This document shows, one piece after another, positions 1 to 6,262 of a stretch of DNA of 9,599 nt (position 1 is its first letter; each line of letters begins with the position of its first letter). The notes beneath the pieces were generated by a model, which was not told the DNA's origin, made no database searches, and saw only the letters and a list, made by a program, of their open reading frames with translations. A program made the position numbers and the translations under genes. Source of the stretch: JBDNDK01 sp046719185 (lineage in GTDB: Bacteria > Armatimonadota > UBA5829); assembly GCA_046719185.1 (NCBI GenBank), contig JBDNDK010000089.1:1-9599 (forward strand). The letters run 5' to 3'.

Positions 1-734
1 ATTATGGCATAGGAAATGAATTGATGGGTTCTTTGCTCGGAGCTGTTTTGATTGGATGTGCATTATTTTTTCATCAGAATAAATTATCTGTTAAGATGCA
101 GACTATTATAGCGGCGTTTGTATTTGGTTTAGTATTTATATCAAAAGGTTTGCCCCACTTTGGAGCTAATACTGGTGGTGCATTAGCATCATTGCCTGCA
201 TTTTTTACTTATATTGCAATTTTAAGAGGCTGGAAATTTAATATCAAGCTTGTTCTTGGAATACTAGCATTTTCAGCTTTAACTATGTTTGCAATATTTA
301 TTGGTGATTATCTTAAAGGTATATCTGAGCAAACACATATGGGAAGAGTTATAATGATGCTTTCATCTGGTGGAATTATAGAGCTATTGCAGGTGATGGA
401 AAGAAAGATATCAGTTAATATAATGCTCATTAGCAATAGTGTTTGGAGCAGACTATTAATAATATCTTTACTTGCATCAATAGCTCTTTATATTAGAGCT
501 AGAAAATTAGAGCCTAATAGATTAGAATCAAAAGAGCTAAAATGTGGAGGATATTCAGCCATTGTAGGTGTTGTTGGTTCATTTGTTTTTAATGATTCAG
601 GTGTTTTAGCTGCTGCAAACTGTATTGTATTTTTATGGATACTTTTGGCTGTTATAAACCTTAAAATACTTCAGCCTCAATTGAGTTTGCAAGATTTGTC
701 AGGATTTTCCAATCTCTCAAGCCAATCTGGATGA
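1..734 (+). CDS. Polytopic membrane protein, C-terminal part (5' end outside window)
   Basis: The reading frame is open to the left edge; codons from base 3 read YGIGNELMGSLLGAV. The TTG at 21 and ATG at 24 are therefore internal codons, and the true start lies upstream of the window. About six or seven hydrophobic segments are visible, separated by short loops. From memory of the family, three motifs match a group of uncharacterised large bacterial membrane proteins: YGIGNE at the left edge, HMGRV followed by a gly-rich turn and ERKISVN in the middle, and FNDSG near the C-terminus. In some annotations these proteins are linked to alkaline-phosphatase or phosphoglyceromutase-like domains. No enzymatic role can be assigned from this fragment. 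The last 19 codons and the stop lie inside the 3' end of the converging cytochrome gene; this tail has no hydrophobic segment and may be unconserved. Confidence is high that it is coding and membrane-embedded, low for function. Confidence 0.8.
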   Translation, partial: YGIGNELMGSLLGAVLIGCALFFHQNKLSVKMQTIIAAFVFGLVFISKGLPHFGANTGGALASLPAFFTYIAILRGWKFNIKLVLGILAFSALTMFAIFIGDYLKGISEQTHMGRVIMMLSSGGIIELLQVMERKISVNIMLISNSVWSRLLIISLLASIALYIRARKLEPNRLESKELKCGGYSAIVGVVGSFVFNDSGVLAAANCIVFLWILLAVINLKILQPQLSLQDLSGFSNLSSQSG

Positions 735-2218
735 TGATGTTTTGCCCAAGATCTAAAAACTTTTCCACTAATCATGCTGTGTATAGTTCCCGGATTTGCA
801 AAAAGTGTTAGATATATATGACCAATCACAGCAGAAATCATTGCAACTGCAGCAGCATCATGAATAGTATAAACCCAAGATGATGATGTCCCATTTCCTA
901 ATATCAAGAGAACACCACTAAAGTTTATCACAAATCCACACAACACCAATATTCCCCAGAAAAATATCTTTTGTCCTGCATTAAACTTTTCAGCAGGGCA
1001 TTCACATCTGTCCCAGAGGTATCCGCCCATTTTTTGCACCCATATTTTATCACAAGACACAAACAGTGAGTTTTTCCACCAAGCTATTATCATTCCTATT
1101 GTGGATAATATAAATATAATTCCAACTCTGCCATGAATAAACCGCAAATTCCAATCTTGGCTTTCAAATCTCAATAAGAACATAACACCTGTTACAGCTA
1201 AGAATGTGAAGCTGAGCACACAAGTTGCATGTAAAAATATCTCAAAAAATCCAAATCTTCTAATTTTTTCATCATCTTTTGGAATATCAACTCTTCTAGG
1301 TCCAAAAAATACATAATGCACAATGCTCATAGCTAAAACTAATATAAAAATCCAGCTAGATATAGGTTTTAGCAGCTGTTCTCTTAATCCTCCAAGATTG
1401 ATATCAAGCTTTGTAACTCCCATTATCTGATGATTTGATTTTGTTATTATTTTATTGTTATCATCAGTTGATATTGTTTTACCTAAGAAAAATTTAGAAT
1501 CAATACTATGACAATCTGTGCAGCCTTTTCCACCCCAACCATCACCAGCTTTTAATACACTATGATAGAGCTTCATGCCTTCAGAGTTAATAGGATAAAT
1601 TTTATTTGAATCCATCAAATAACCGACATTTGTTTTTCCATCATATTGAAATTTACTATGGCAGGCTGTGCAGGATAAATCGCTAAAGTGTCTATTGGGA
1701 AGACCAAAGTGTGTAGGAATTTTTGCATCTTGCCAGCCATTAGTATGGCAGGTTTTGCAGTTTGCAGGTTTATCAGTATTATGTCCAGAATCTTGATGAC
1801 ATTGATAGCAATTCATCTTGTTATGAGCTATATTAGCTTTGCTATCTTTCCATTCTTGTTGTTCTGTGTGACAACTTAAACAAGAATTATCACCAGAAAA
1901 TTTTGGAGTATGAATGATATTTCCTTTTTCATTAAATGCTTTAGCAGGGTCACCTAAATGACAATCCAAGCAATATCCTGATTGTGCATCTGCTGATTTA
2001 TCTGATCTGTTAAAATGCACATTTTTGGATTTTTCATCTACTTCATGACATGAACCACAGGTATATTCTATATCCACATCACCTATCTGGCTTGGAGACA
2101 ACTTGTTTCCTTCTGCATTATATAGTTCTACATCATCACCAGCAAATGCAGCTGCAGCATAGATTATAAATGCAAGAATAAAAATATTTTTTAATAAGAT
2201 AATGATATATTTTTTCAT
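677..2218 (-). CDS. CbcL-like fusion: seven-haem cytochrome c plus FDH-gamma-type cytochrome b
   Basis: This protein probably moves electrons between the quinone pool and periplasmic carriers. Residues 1-27 form a Sec signal peptide (lysines, hydrophobic core, AFA end). Seven CxxCH haem c motifs start at Cys 54, 83, 113, 137, 154, 183 and 233. Five membrane segments follow (about 288-306, 323-349, 363-381, 418-440, 449-472). The last four match the gamma subunit of formate dehydrogenase / Ni,Fe-hydrogenase cytochrome b, including the KFNAGQKIFFW motif at 411-421 and a C-terminal HHHPDW. Candidate haem b ligands are H330, H362, H453 and H467; the 14-residue gap of the last pair equals that known for E. 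coli FdnI. The extra first helix, with a basic loop after it, would place the c-haems outside and the C-terminus inside. The nearest described architecture is Geobacter CbcL, which has nine c-haems rather than seven. No catalytic subunit is adjacent. No clear Shine-Dalgarno precedes the ATG. Confidence 0.9.
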   Translation of the reverse strand: MKKYIIILLKNIFILAFIIYAAAAFAGDDVELYNAEGNKLSPSQIGDVDIEYTCGSCHEVDEKSKNVHFNRSDKSADAQSGYCLDCHLGDPAKAFNEKGNIIHTPKFSGDNSCLSCHTEQQEWKDSKANIAHNKMNCYQCHQDSGHNTDKPANCKTCHTNGWQDAKIPTHFGLPNRHFSDLSCTACHSKFQYDGKTNVGYLMDSNKIYPINSEGMKLYHSVLKAGDGWGGKGCTDCHSIDSKFFLGKTISTDDNNKIITKSNHQIMGVTKLDINLGGLREQLLKPISSWIFILVLAMSIVHYVFFGPRRVDIPKDDEKIRRFGFFEIFLHATCVLSFTFLAVTGVMFLLRFESQDWNLRFIHGRVGIIFILSTIGMIIAWWKNSLFVSCDKIWVQKMGGYLWDRCECPAEKFNAGQKIFFWGILVLCGFVINFSGVLLILGNGTSSSWVYTIHDAAAVAMISAVIGHIYLTLFANPGTIHSMISGKVFRSWAKHHHPDWLERLENPDKSCKLN

Positions 2219-2254
2219 GGTTTTCTACTTAAAGACAATTCTATGATTCTAACT

Positions 2255-2283
2255 AATTTACATTAAACTCTTCACAAGGTCAA
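2255..2283 (-). promoter_or_regulatory. Candidate sigma-70-type promoter of the cytochrome gene
   Basis: On the minus strand TTGACC (bases 2283-2278, 5 of 6 to the -35 consensus) is followed after exactly 17 bases by TAAATT (2260-2255, 4 of 6 to the -10 consensus). Transcription would begin near 2248, giving a leader of about 30 bases before the ATG at 2218. The -35 box lies in a short direct repeat on the plus strand (TCAAGC at 2280-2285 and 2288-2293), which could be a half-site pair for a regulator. This is prediction from spacing and consensus only. Confidence 0.4.
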
Positions 2284-2340
2284 GCATTCAAGCAATTTCA
2301 TATAGTTTTTTTATTTATTATAAAAAAATTATTTTGAAAT

Positions 2341-2348
2341 AGAGGAAG
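2341..2348 (+). promoter_or_regulatory. Ribosome binding site supporting a TTG start for archease
   Basis: AGAGGAAG lies five bases before the TTG at 2354. The in-frame ATG at 2378 has no comparable purine-rich site at a workable distance, so this element favours the TTG. An opposing argument is that archeases usually start just a few residues before the HTAD motif, which fits the ATG. Confidence 0.45.
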
Positions 2349-2353
2349 TTTAT

Positions 2354-2803
2354 TTGTATTTGTGGTATTCTAATAATATGCAATCAGAACATAGGTTCGA
2401 GACATTTTCTCACACAGCAGATATTGGCATTGTAGGAATAGGCAAGAGCAAATCTGAAGCTTTTGAAAATGCTGTTTTTGGAATATTTTCACAGGTTGCA
2501 GATTTAGAAAAATATCAGCCGGATGGATATACTACAATAGAAGTAGATGGTGTTGATGATATAGATTTGCTTGAAAGATTCATATCAAAGCTGATAGTTG
2601 TTTTTGAGGTAGATAAACAGCTGCCTATATCATTTGAGATACTTGAATTAAAGGATGATATGCTAATTTGCAAGATTGAATATAAGAATTTTGCTGAGGA
2701 CATAGAGTGGCTTGGTCCTGCACCAAAAGCAGTTACATTTCATAGAATGCTTATAGAGAAAATAAATGATATTTGGAAGGCACAGGTGATTGTTGATGTT
2801 TAA
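2354..2803 (+). CDS. Archease (RtcB-type RNA ligase activator)
   Basis: Archease is a small metal-binding protein that speeds guanylylation and turnover of the RtcB RNA ligase, which acts in tRNA splicing and RNA repair; in bacteria its targets are less clear. The protein shows the family signature SHTADIGI (residues 19-26), a following amphipathic helix SEAFENAVFGIF, the EDIEWLG and AVTFHRM segments of the beta sandwich, and the terminal VDV. Asp23 and Asp148 sit where the family's metal-binding acidic residues are expected. Length is 149 residues from TTG 2354, which has a ribosome binding site, or 141 from ATG 2378; families are typically near 140. An SOS-box-like palindrome lies inside codons just after 2378. 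No rtcB is in the window. It is followed after 26 bases by lexA on the same strand and is probably co-transcribed with it. Confidence 0.88.
   Translation: MYLWYSNNMQSEHRFETFSHTADIGIVGIGKSKSEAFENAVFGIFSQVADLEKYQPDGYTTIEVDGVDDIDLLERFISKLIVVFEVDKQLPISFEILELKDDMLICKIEYKNFAEDIEWLGPAPKAVTFHRMLIEKINDIWKAQVIVDV
2387..2398. promoter_or_regulatory. Candidate LexA operator (SOS box, Gram-positive type)
   Basis: GAAC-ATAG-GTTC is an exact palindrome in its outer tetrads and closely resembles the Bacillus-type SOS box (consensus around GAACATATGTTC). It sits at the head of the archease-lexA run, inside the first codons of archease, about 430 bases before the lexA start. The LexA encoded here has a recognition helix like that of Bacillus LexA, so site and protein are coherent. 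Its position downstream of both possible start codons would suit repression by blocking initiation or elongation. One other GAAC-N4-GTTC exists in the window (8252-8263, deep in a coding region), so chance occurrence is possible. Confidence 0.5.
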
Positions 2804-2817
2804 TATTTTCTATGTAT

Positions 2818-2825
2818 GGAGGTGA
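2818..2825 (+). promoter_or_regulatory. Ribosome binding site fixing the lexA start at 2830
   Basis: GGAGGTGA is a near-perfect Shine-Dalgarno sequence, with seven bases between GGAGG and the ATG at 2830. It lies downstream of an in-frame ATG at 2812, so that earlier ATG would place the site inside the coding sequence and is unlikely to be used. Confidence 0.8.
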
Positions 2826-2829
2826 GAAT

Positions 2830-3444
2830 ATGAGCAGGAAGCTTGGAGAGAGACAAAAACAGATATTGCAGTGTATTTCTGATTATACTGATGAACATGG
2901 ATATCCTCCAACAGTTAGAGAGATTGGAGAATTAGTTGGGCTTAGTTCAAGCTCAACAGTTCATGCTCATTTAAGAATTTTAGAAAGAGAAGGATATATC
3001 AGCAGGGATGCTGTTCTCACTAGAGCAATCAGGGTTTTGAATAAATCTAAAAAATCACAAAAAAAAGCAGTTAAAAATTTGCCAATTGTTGGTAGTGTGG
3101 CTGCAGGAAATCTGACACTGGCAGTGGAGGATATAGAAGATTTATATCCTGTGCCGGAGCATTTATTGTCTGGTTCTGAGGGTTTTATGCTTAGAATAAA
3201 AGGCGATTCTATGATAGAAGATGGAATAAAAGAAGGTGATATAGTGGTAGTTAGAATGCAGAACACTGCTGAAAATGGTGATACAGTAGTGGCAATGGTT
3301 GATGATGAAGCAACAGTAAAGAGGTTTTATAAAGAGAATGGCAGAATTAAACTTCAGCCAGCTAATTCTAGTATGAAGCCTATGTATTTTGATAATATAA
3401 ATATTATAGGTAAGGTAGTTGGTTTAATTAGAGAAATGAGTTAA
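2830..3444 (+). CDS. lexA: LexA repressor, SOS response autopeptidase
   Basis: LexA represses DNA-damage genes until RecA filaments trigger its self-cleavage. The 204-residue protein has an N-terminal winged helix-turn-helix (about 1-68) with GYPPTVREIGELVGLSSSST, and an S24-type peptidase domain (about 82-204). The predicted cleavage bond is Ala92-Gly93 in VAAGN, the nucleophile is Ser127 in KGDSM, and the general base is Lys164 in ATVKRF. All three are shifted by exactly eight residues from E. coli LexA (84/85, 119, 156), so self-cleavage should be intact. The recognition helix SSSSTVHAHL resembles that of Bacillus LexA rather than E. coli LexA, predicting binding to GAAC-N4-GTTC sites; such a site lies upstream in the archease gene. 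The start at 2830 is set by a strong ribosome binding site. The gene lies 26 bases after archease and 28 before the next gene, consistent with an operon. Confidence 0.97.
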   Translation: MSRKLGERQKQILQCISDYTDEHGYPPTVREIGELVGLSSSSTVHAHLRILEREGYISRDAVLTRAIRVLNKSKKSQKKAVKNLPIVGSVAAGNLTLAVEDIEDLYPVPEHLLSGSEGFMLRIKGDSMIEDGIKEGDIVVVRMQNTAENGDTVVAMVDDEATVKRFYKENGRIKLQPANSSMKPMYFDNINIIGKVVGLIREMS

Positions 3445-3460
3445 TCAAAAATAAACAAGT

Positions 3461-3465
3461 AGGAG
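3461..3465 (+). promoter_or_regulatory. Ribosome binding site for the TTG start at 3473
   Basis: AGGAG stands seven bases before TTG 3473. No in-frame ATG occurs before the conserved start of the SRPBCC domain, so the TTG is the only start that keeps the first beta strand. Confidence 0.7.
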
Positions 3466-3472
3466 TATAATT

Positions 3473-3928
3473 TTGTCCAAAGTAGAAAGTTCAATAGAGA
3501 TAAATGGTTCAGTAGATAAAGTGTATAATCTTGCAAAAAGAGTGGAAGAATTTCCTGAATTTATGCCTGATGTAAAAAGTGTAACTATTTTAGAGAAGAA
3601 TGAAGATGGCTCAAGAACAGTTACAGAATGGGTAGGAATTGTAAAGGAATTCAACACAACTATAAAATGGCTGGAAGAGGATATTTGGGATGATGAGGCA
3701 AAAACCTGCACATTCAACATGATTAAAGGTGATTATGGTAGTTATAGCGGGATGTGGAAGTTTTACGAGAATGATGGTAAAACTATAATGGATATTGAGA
3801 TAGATTTTGAATATGATATTCCCCTTATTGGTGCATTGATTCAAAATCTTATAATTAATAAAATGAAAGAAAACACAGATAACATGCTTTCTGCTATAAA
3901 GGCAAGAGTTGAGAATAATGGATTATGA
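3473..3928 (+). CDS. SRPBCC/START-like protein (polyketide cyclase, Coq10/RatA-like)
   Basis: The 151-residue protein has the layout of a small SRPBCC hydrophobic-ligand-binding fold. A first strand (about 4-12) is followed by the NGSVDKVYNLAKRVEEFPEF helix-loop with MPDV, a run of antiparallel strands across about 35-112, and a long C-terminal helix (about 119-146) that would close the pocket. The PEFMPDVKSV region is typical of the Coq10/RatA-like cyclase and lipid-transport branch. The ligand cannot be predicted from sequence. It has no signal peptide and is likely cytoplasmic. It starts with TTG behind AGGAG, 28 bases after lexA, and its last codons overlap the start of the following FAD-dehydrogenase gene by 11 bases, so the two are probably translationally coupled and may act on the same substrate. 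A RatA-type toxin role is possible from annotation habits, but no antitoxin partner is visible. Confidence 0.8.
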   Translation: MSKVESSIEINGSVDKVYNLAKRVEEFPEFMPDVKSVTILEKNEDGSRTVTEWVGIVKEFNTTIKWLEEDIWDDEAKTCTFNMIKGDYGSYSGMWKFYENDGKTIMDIEIDFEYDIPLIGALIQNLIINKMKENTDNMLSAIKARVENNGL

Positions 3929-5252
3929 TGTTGTTATAATTGGTGCAGGACCAGCTGGTATATTTTCTTCAATAGAGCTTGCAGCACATTGCAGTGTTTG
4001 CATTTTTGACACAGGTCCTGATATAGACAAAAGGTCAAGAAACGGTAATATACTTTCTGGATGGGGTGGTGGAGGTGCTTTTTCTGATGGAAAACTCACA
4101 CTATCTCCGGATGTTGGTGGACAGCTTGCAGATATGATGACAAAAGCTGAAATAACATCACTGCTTGATGATGTTGATAAAATGTGGCTTGATTATAGCG
4201 GTCCATTGGAAAAATTTGGCACTGATTATGACAAGGTAAATCAAATTGCAAGGTCTGCTCAGAAAGCAGGCCTTAAACTTGTACATTCTGAAATCAGACA
4301 TTTAGGCACAGAAAGATGTCCTCTTGCATTAAAAGCTATGAGAGATTATATTGAAGGCAACGCTGATGTAAGAATGAATACAAGTATAAAAAGTATTCTT
4401 ACGAAAAATAACTCCGCTGTTGGTGTGGAAACAGAATCTGGTGAAATAATAAATGCAAAATTTGTCATAGCAGCTCCGGGCAGAGTAGGGTCTGGTTGGC
4501 TTTGCAAGGAAGCAAAAAGATTAAATATTCCAACAATAAACAATGCCGTTGATATTGGTGTGAGGGTTGAGATACCAGATGAAGTCTTAAACAGCATCAC
4601 AGATTCAATATATGAACCCAAACTAGTTTATTATTCAAAATCATTTGATGATAAAGTAAGGTCTTTTTGTGTGTGTCCGCAAGGTGAGGTTGTTACAGAA
4701 GAGCATGATGGTGTGGTGAGTGTAAATGGTCATAGCTATGCGGGCAAAAAAACTAAAAATACCAATTTTGCATTATTAGTTTCCACAGTTTTCACTGAAC
4801 CTTTTAATGAACCCATCACCTATGGCAGATATGTTGCGACTCTTGCTAATCTTCTCACTGGAAATGTATTAGTTCAAAGACTTGGTGACTTGGAATCAGG
4901 AAGAAGAAGCACCGTGCAAAGAATTGAGAGAGGATTAGTGGAACCAACCTTAAAATCTGCAGTACCGGGTGATTTGAGTTTTGTTCTTCCATATAGATAT
5001 TTATCTAGTATTCTTGAAATGCTGCAAGCTATGGATAATTTAGCACCGGGCATTGCAGATAGACATACACTTTTATATGGTGTGGAAGTGAAATATTATT
5101 CATCTAAATTGCAAGTATCTTCTGTTTGTGAGACTCCAGTATCAAATCTTTTTGCAATTGGAGATGGTGCAGGAATTACAAGAGGCTTGATGCAGTCATC
5201 AGCATCAGGTGTATTAGCTGCTAGAGAAATCAAAAAAAGACTAAGCTCTTAA
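3918..5252 (+). CDS. COG2509-type FAD-dependent dehydrogenase (uncharacterised)
   Basis: This is a 444-residue flavoprotein. The N-terminal Rossmann motif VVIIGAGPAGIFSSIELA (residues 5-22) has glycines 9, 11 and 14, with Asp31 closing the second strand for FAD ribose binding. The family-specific segment GWGGGGAFSDGKLTLS follows (48-63), then APGRVGSGWL, DIGVRVEIP, FCVCPQGEV, GDLESGRRST and a C-terminal FAD-binding FAIGDGAGITRGL (412-424). These match the NAD(FAD)-utilising dehydrogenase group COG2509, whose substrate is unknown to me. It is probably cytoplasmic. The start is placed at ATG 3918, which gives the usual short lead MDYDVVIIG; a TTG at 3909 would add three residues. The gene overlaps the SRPBCC gene by 11 bases and ends the archease-lexA run. 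No convincing terminator for the plus strand follows within the next 200 bases. Confidence 0.9.
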   Translation: MDYDVVIIGAGPAGIFSSIELAAHCSVCIFDTGPDIDKRSRNGNILSGWGGGGAFSDGKLTLSPDVGGQLADMMTKAEITSLLDDVDKMWLDYSGPLEKFGTDYDKVNQIARSAQKAGLKLVHSEIRHLGTERCPLALKAMRDYIEGNADVRMNTSIKSILTKNNSAVGVETESGEIINAKFVIAAPGRVGSGWLCKEAKRLNIPTINNAVDIGVRVEIPDEVLNSITDSIYEPKLVYYSKSFDDKVRSFCVCPQGEVVTEEHDGVVSVNGHSYAGKKTKNTNFALLVSTVFTEPFNEPITYGRYVATLANLLTGNVLVQRLGDLESGRRSTVQRIERGLVEPTLKSAVPGDLSFVLPYRYLSSILEMLQAMDNLAPGIADRHTLLYGVEVKYYSSKLQVSSVCETPVSNLFAIGDGAGITRGLMQSSASGVLAAREIKKRLSS

Positions 5253-5259
5253 ATAAAAC

Positions 5260-5322
5260 TCCACTAAGCGTTCCTAAGACTTATACAAAATCCCTAGAAG
5301 TATTCCATAAGATTTCCCTCCT
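5260..5322. repeat. Degenerate TCC-N-TAAG motif cluster in a convergent intergenic region
   Basis: The 242-base gap 5253-5494 contains no credible gene. In its first part TCC recurs at 5260, 5272, 5291, 5304 and 5315, the first four times followed within a few bases by TAAG or TAGAAG. The spacing is irregular (12, 19, 13 and 11). A short near-perfect dyad, TTATCA-A-TGATAA, lies beyond it at 5342-5354. The cluster could be a remnant of an interspersed repeat or simply low-complexity sequence; the sequence alone does not decide. Confidence 0.3.
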
Positions 5323-5451
5323 ATTATTAATATCAATACCATTATCAATGATAAATGATATGGATATCACTTTTCATTCTTTTATTTTAATTTCAATAGA
5401 GATATTGATGTGGATAAAATAAGATATTAAAGATGTGGGAAATAAAGAAGA

Positions 5452-5476
5452 TGTATCGGGAAGTGACCCCGATACA
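5452..5476 (-). terminator. Rho-independent-type terminator of the minus-strand cluster
   Basis: TGTATCGGG (5452-5460) and CCCGATACA (5468-5476) form a perfect nine-base stem with a seven-base loop. Read on the minus strand, the hairpin begins 18 bases after the stop codon of the exported protein gene and is followed by a T-rich run (TCTTCTTTATTT). On the plus strand no T-run follows, so it mainly serves the minus-strand genes, though it may also slow transcription coming from the FAD-dehydrogenase gene. Confidence 0.8.
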
Positions 5477-5494
5477 ATAACCTAAAAATCAAGA

Positions 5495-6235
5495 TTAGAA
5501 GCTATAATCAGCTCCGATAAAAGCATTGCCTTCATCAGCACTTTTGAAATTATCCCAGTTTGTATATCCAATATGTGCTTTCCATTTGTCATTTACAGGA
5601 TATCTAAGAATAAATCCCCATAATGGCTCACCTTCTTGGAGTATAGATGAGTTGGTTGACTGCACATCAAAACCTGCAGAGATACCATTATCAAAGAAAA
5701 GCTCACCAGCAGCATAGTATCTGAACATAGATTCTTTGCCAGTGATAAATCCGCCAGTAAACTCAGTAAAATTTAATCCAATTGTTGCCTTTAATTGAGG
5801 TGCACCAGCTCTTGTATCTTCAAAAAGCTTAGTTCCAGCAGTGTAGAGCTGAGTTACTCTCAAGTCTGTTCTTGGAGGTCTTGCATCTGAATATATAGCT
5901 CCAAATGCCCAATTAAATCCAAAAGTCTCAATTGGTGAGCTGTATTTACCATGAATAGTTATAGTGTCATTATTTCCACCAATATAACCAAGACCAACTT
6001 CAAACACATTTCCTATACCATATAATGCTCTTATATGATAAGAAGTATCTTTGCCTGTTCCTTTATTCTTTGTAAAATATCCATCTGCAGATATTATTAA
6101 GTTGCTGTCACCAGCTATTTCAGCACTAGGCTGTGTTGCAATTCCGGTTGGACCGGTGAATGTTGGATCAGCAGATAATATTCCACTGCTAAAAACTAAT
6201 CCAATCAAACAGAAAATCAATACAAGTTTTTTCAT
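5495..6235 (-). CDS. Small exported outer-membrane beta-barrel-like protein
   Basis: The 246-residue protein starts with a clear Sec signal peptide (MKKLVLIFCLIGLVFSSG, likely cut after Ala22 in LSA-DP). The mature part has alternating polar and hydrophobic strands rich in Gly, Tyr, Phe and Asn (for example HIRALYGIGNVFEVGLGY, FRYYAAGELFF, WKAHIGYTNWDNF) and ends in ADYSF. A terminal aromatic on a final strand is the usual signal for BAM-assisted insertion, so an outer-membrane barrel of roughly 8-12 strands is inferred. The early GPTGIATQPSAE segment is reminiscent of the start of YjbH-type outer-membrane proteins, a weak resemblance. The ATG has AGGAG seven bases upstream (plus-strand 6243-6247). 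It lies 27 bases after the sigma-like gene on the same strand and precedes the terminator, so it is likely the last gene of that transcript. Function and cargo are unknown. Confidence 0.75.
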   Translation of the reverse strand: MKKLVLIFCLIGLVFSSGILSADPTFTGPTGIATQPSAEIAGDSNLIISADGYFTKNKGTGKDTSYHIRALYGIGNVFEVGLGYIGGNNDTITIHGKYSSPIETFGFNWAFGAIYSDARPPRTDLRVTQLYTAGTKLFEDTRAGAPQLKATIGLNFTEFTGGFITGKESMFRYYAAGELFFDNGISAGFDVQSTNSSILQEGEPLWGFILRYPVNDKWKAHIGYTNWDNFKSADEGNAFIGADYSF

Positions 6236-6262
6236 TTAACATCTCCTATTTTATGTTGTTTA

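Noticed and set aside
1688..1879. Plus-strand 63-codon frame antisense to the haem-motif part of the cytochrome gene
   Set aside because: It mirrors the CxxCH-rich gene on the other strand, has no ribosome binding site and no recognisable protein features.
2812..2829. Earlier ATG as the start of lexA (MYGGEN extension)
   Set aside because: The extension encodes the Shine-Dalgarno itself, and starting at 2830 restores the usual LexA N-terminus and the residue spacing of known LexA.
5294..5308. Minus-strand four-codon frame behind a perfect AGGAGG, as a leader peptide
   Set aside because: No gene follows on that strand in a position to be controlled, so a leader role is not supported; kept only as part of the intergenic oddity.
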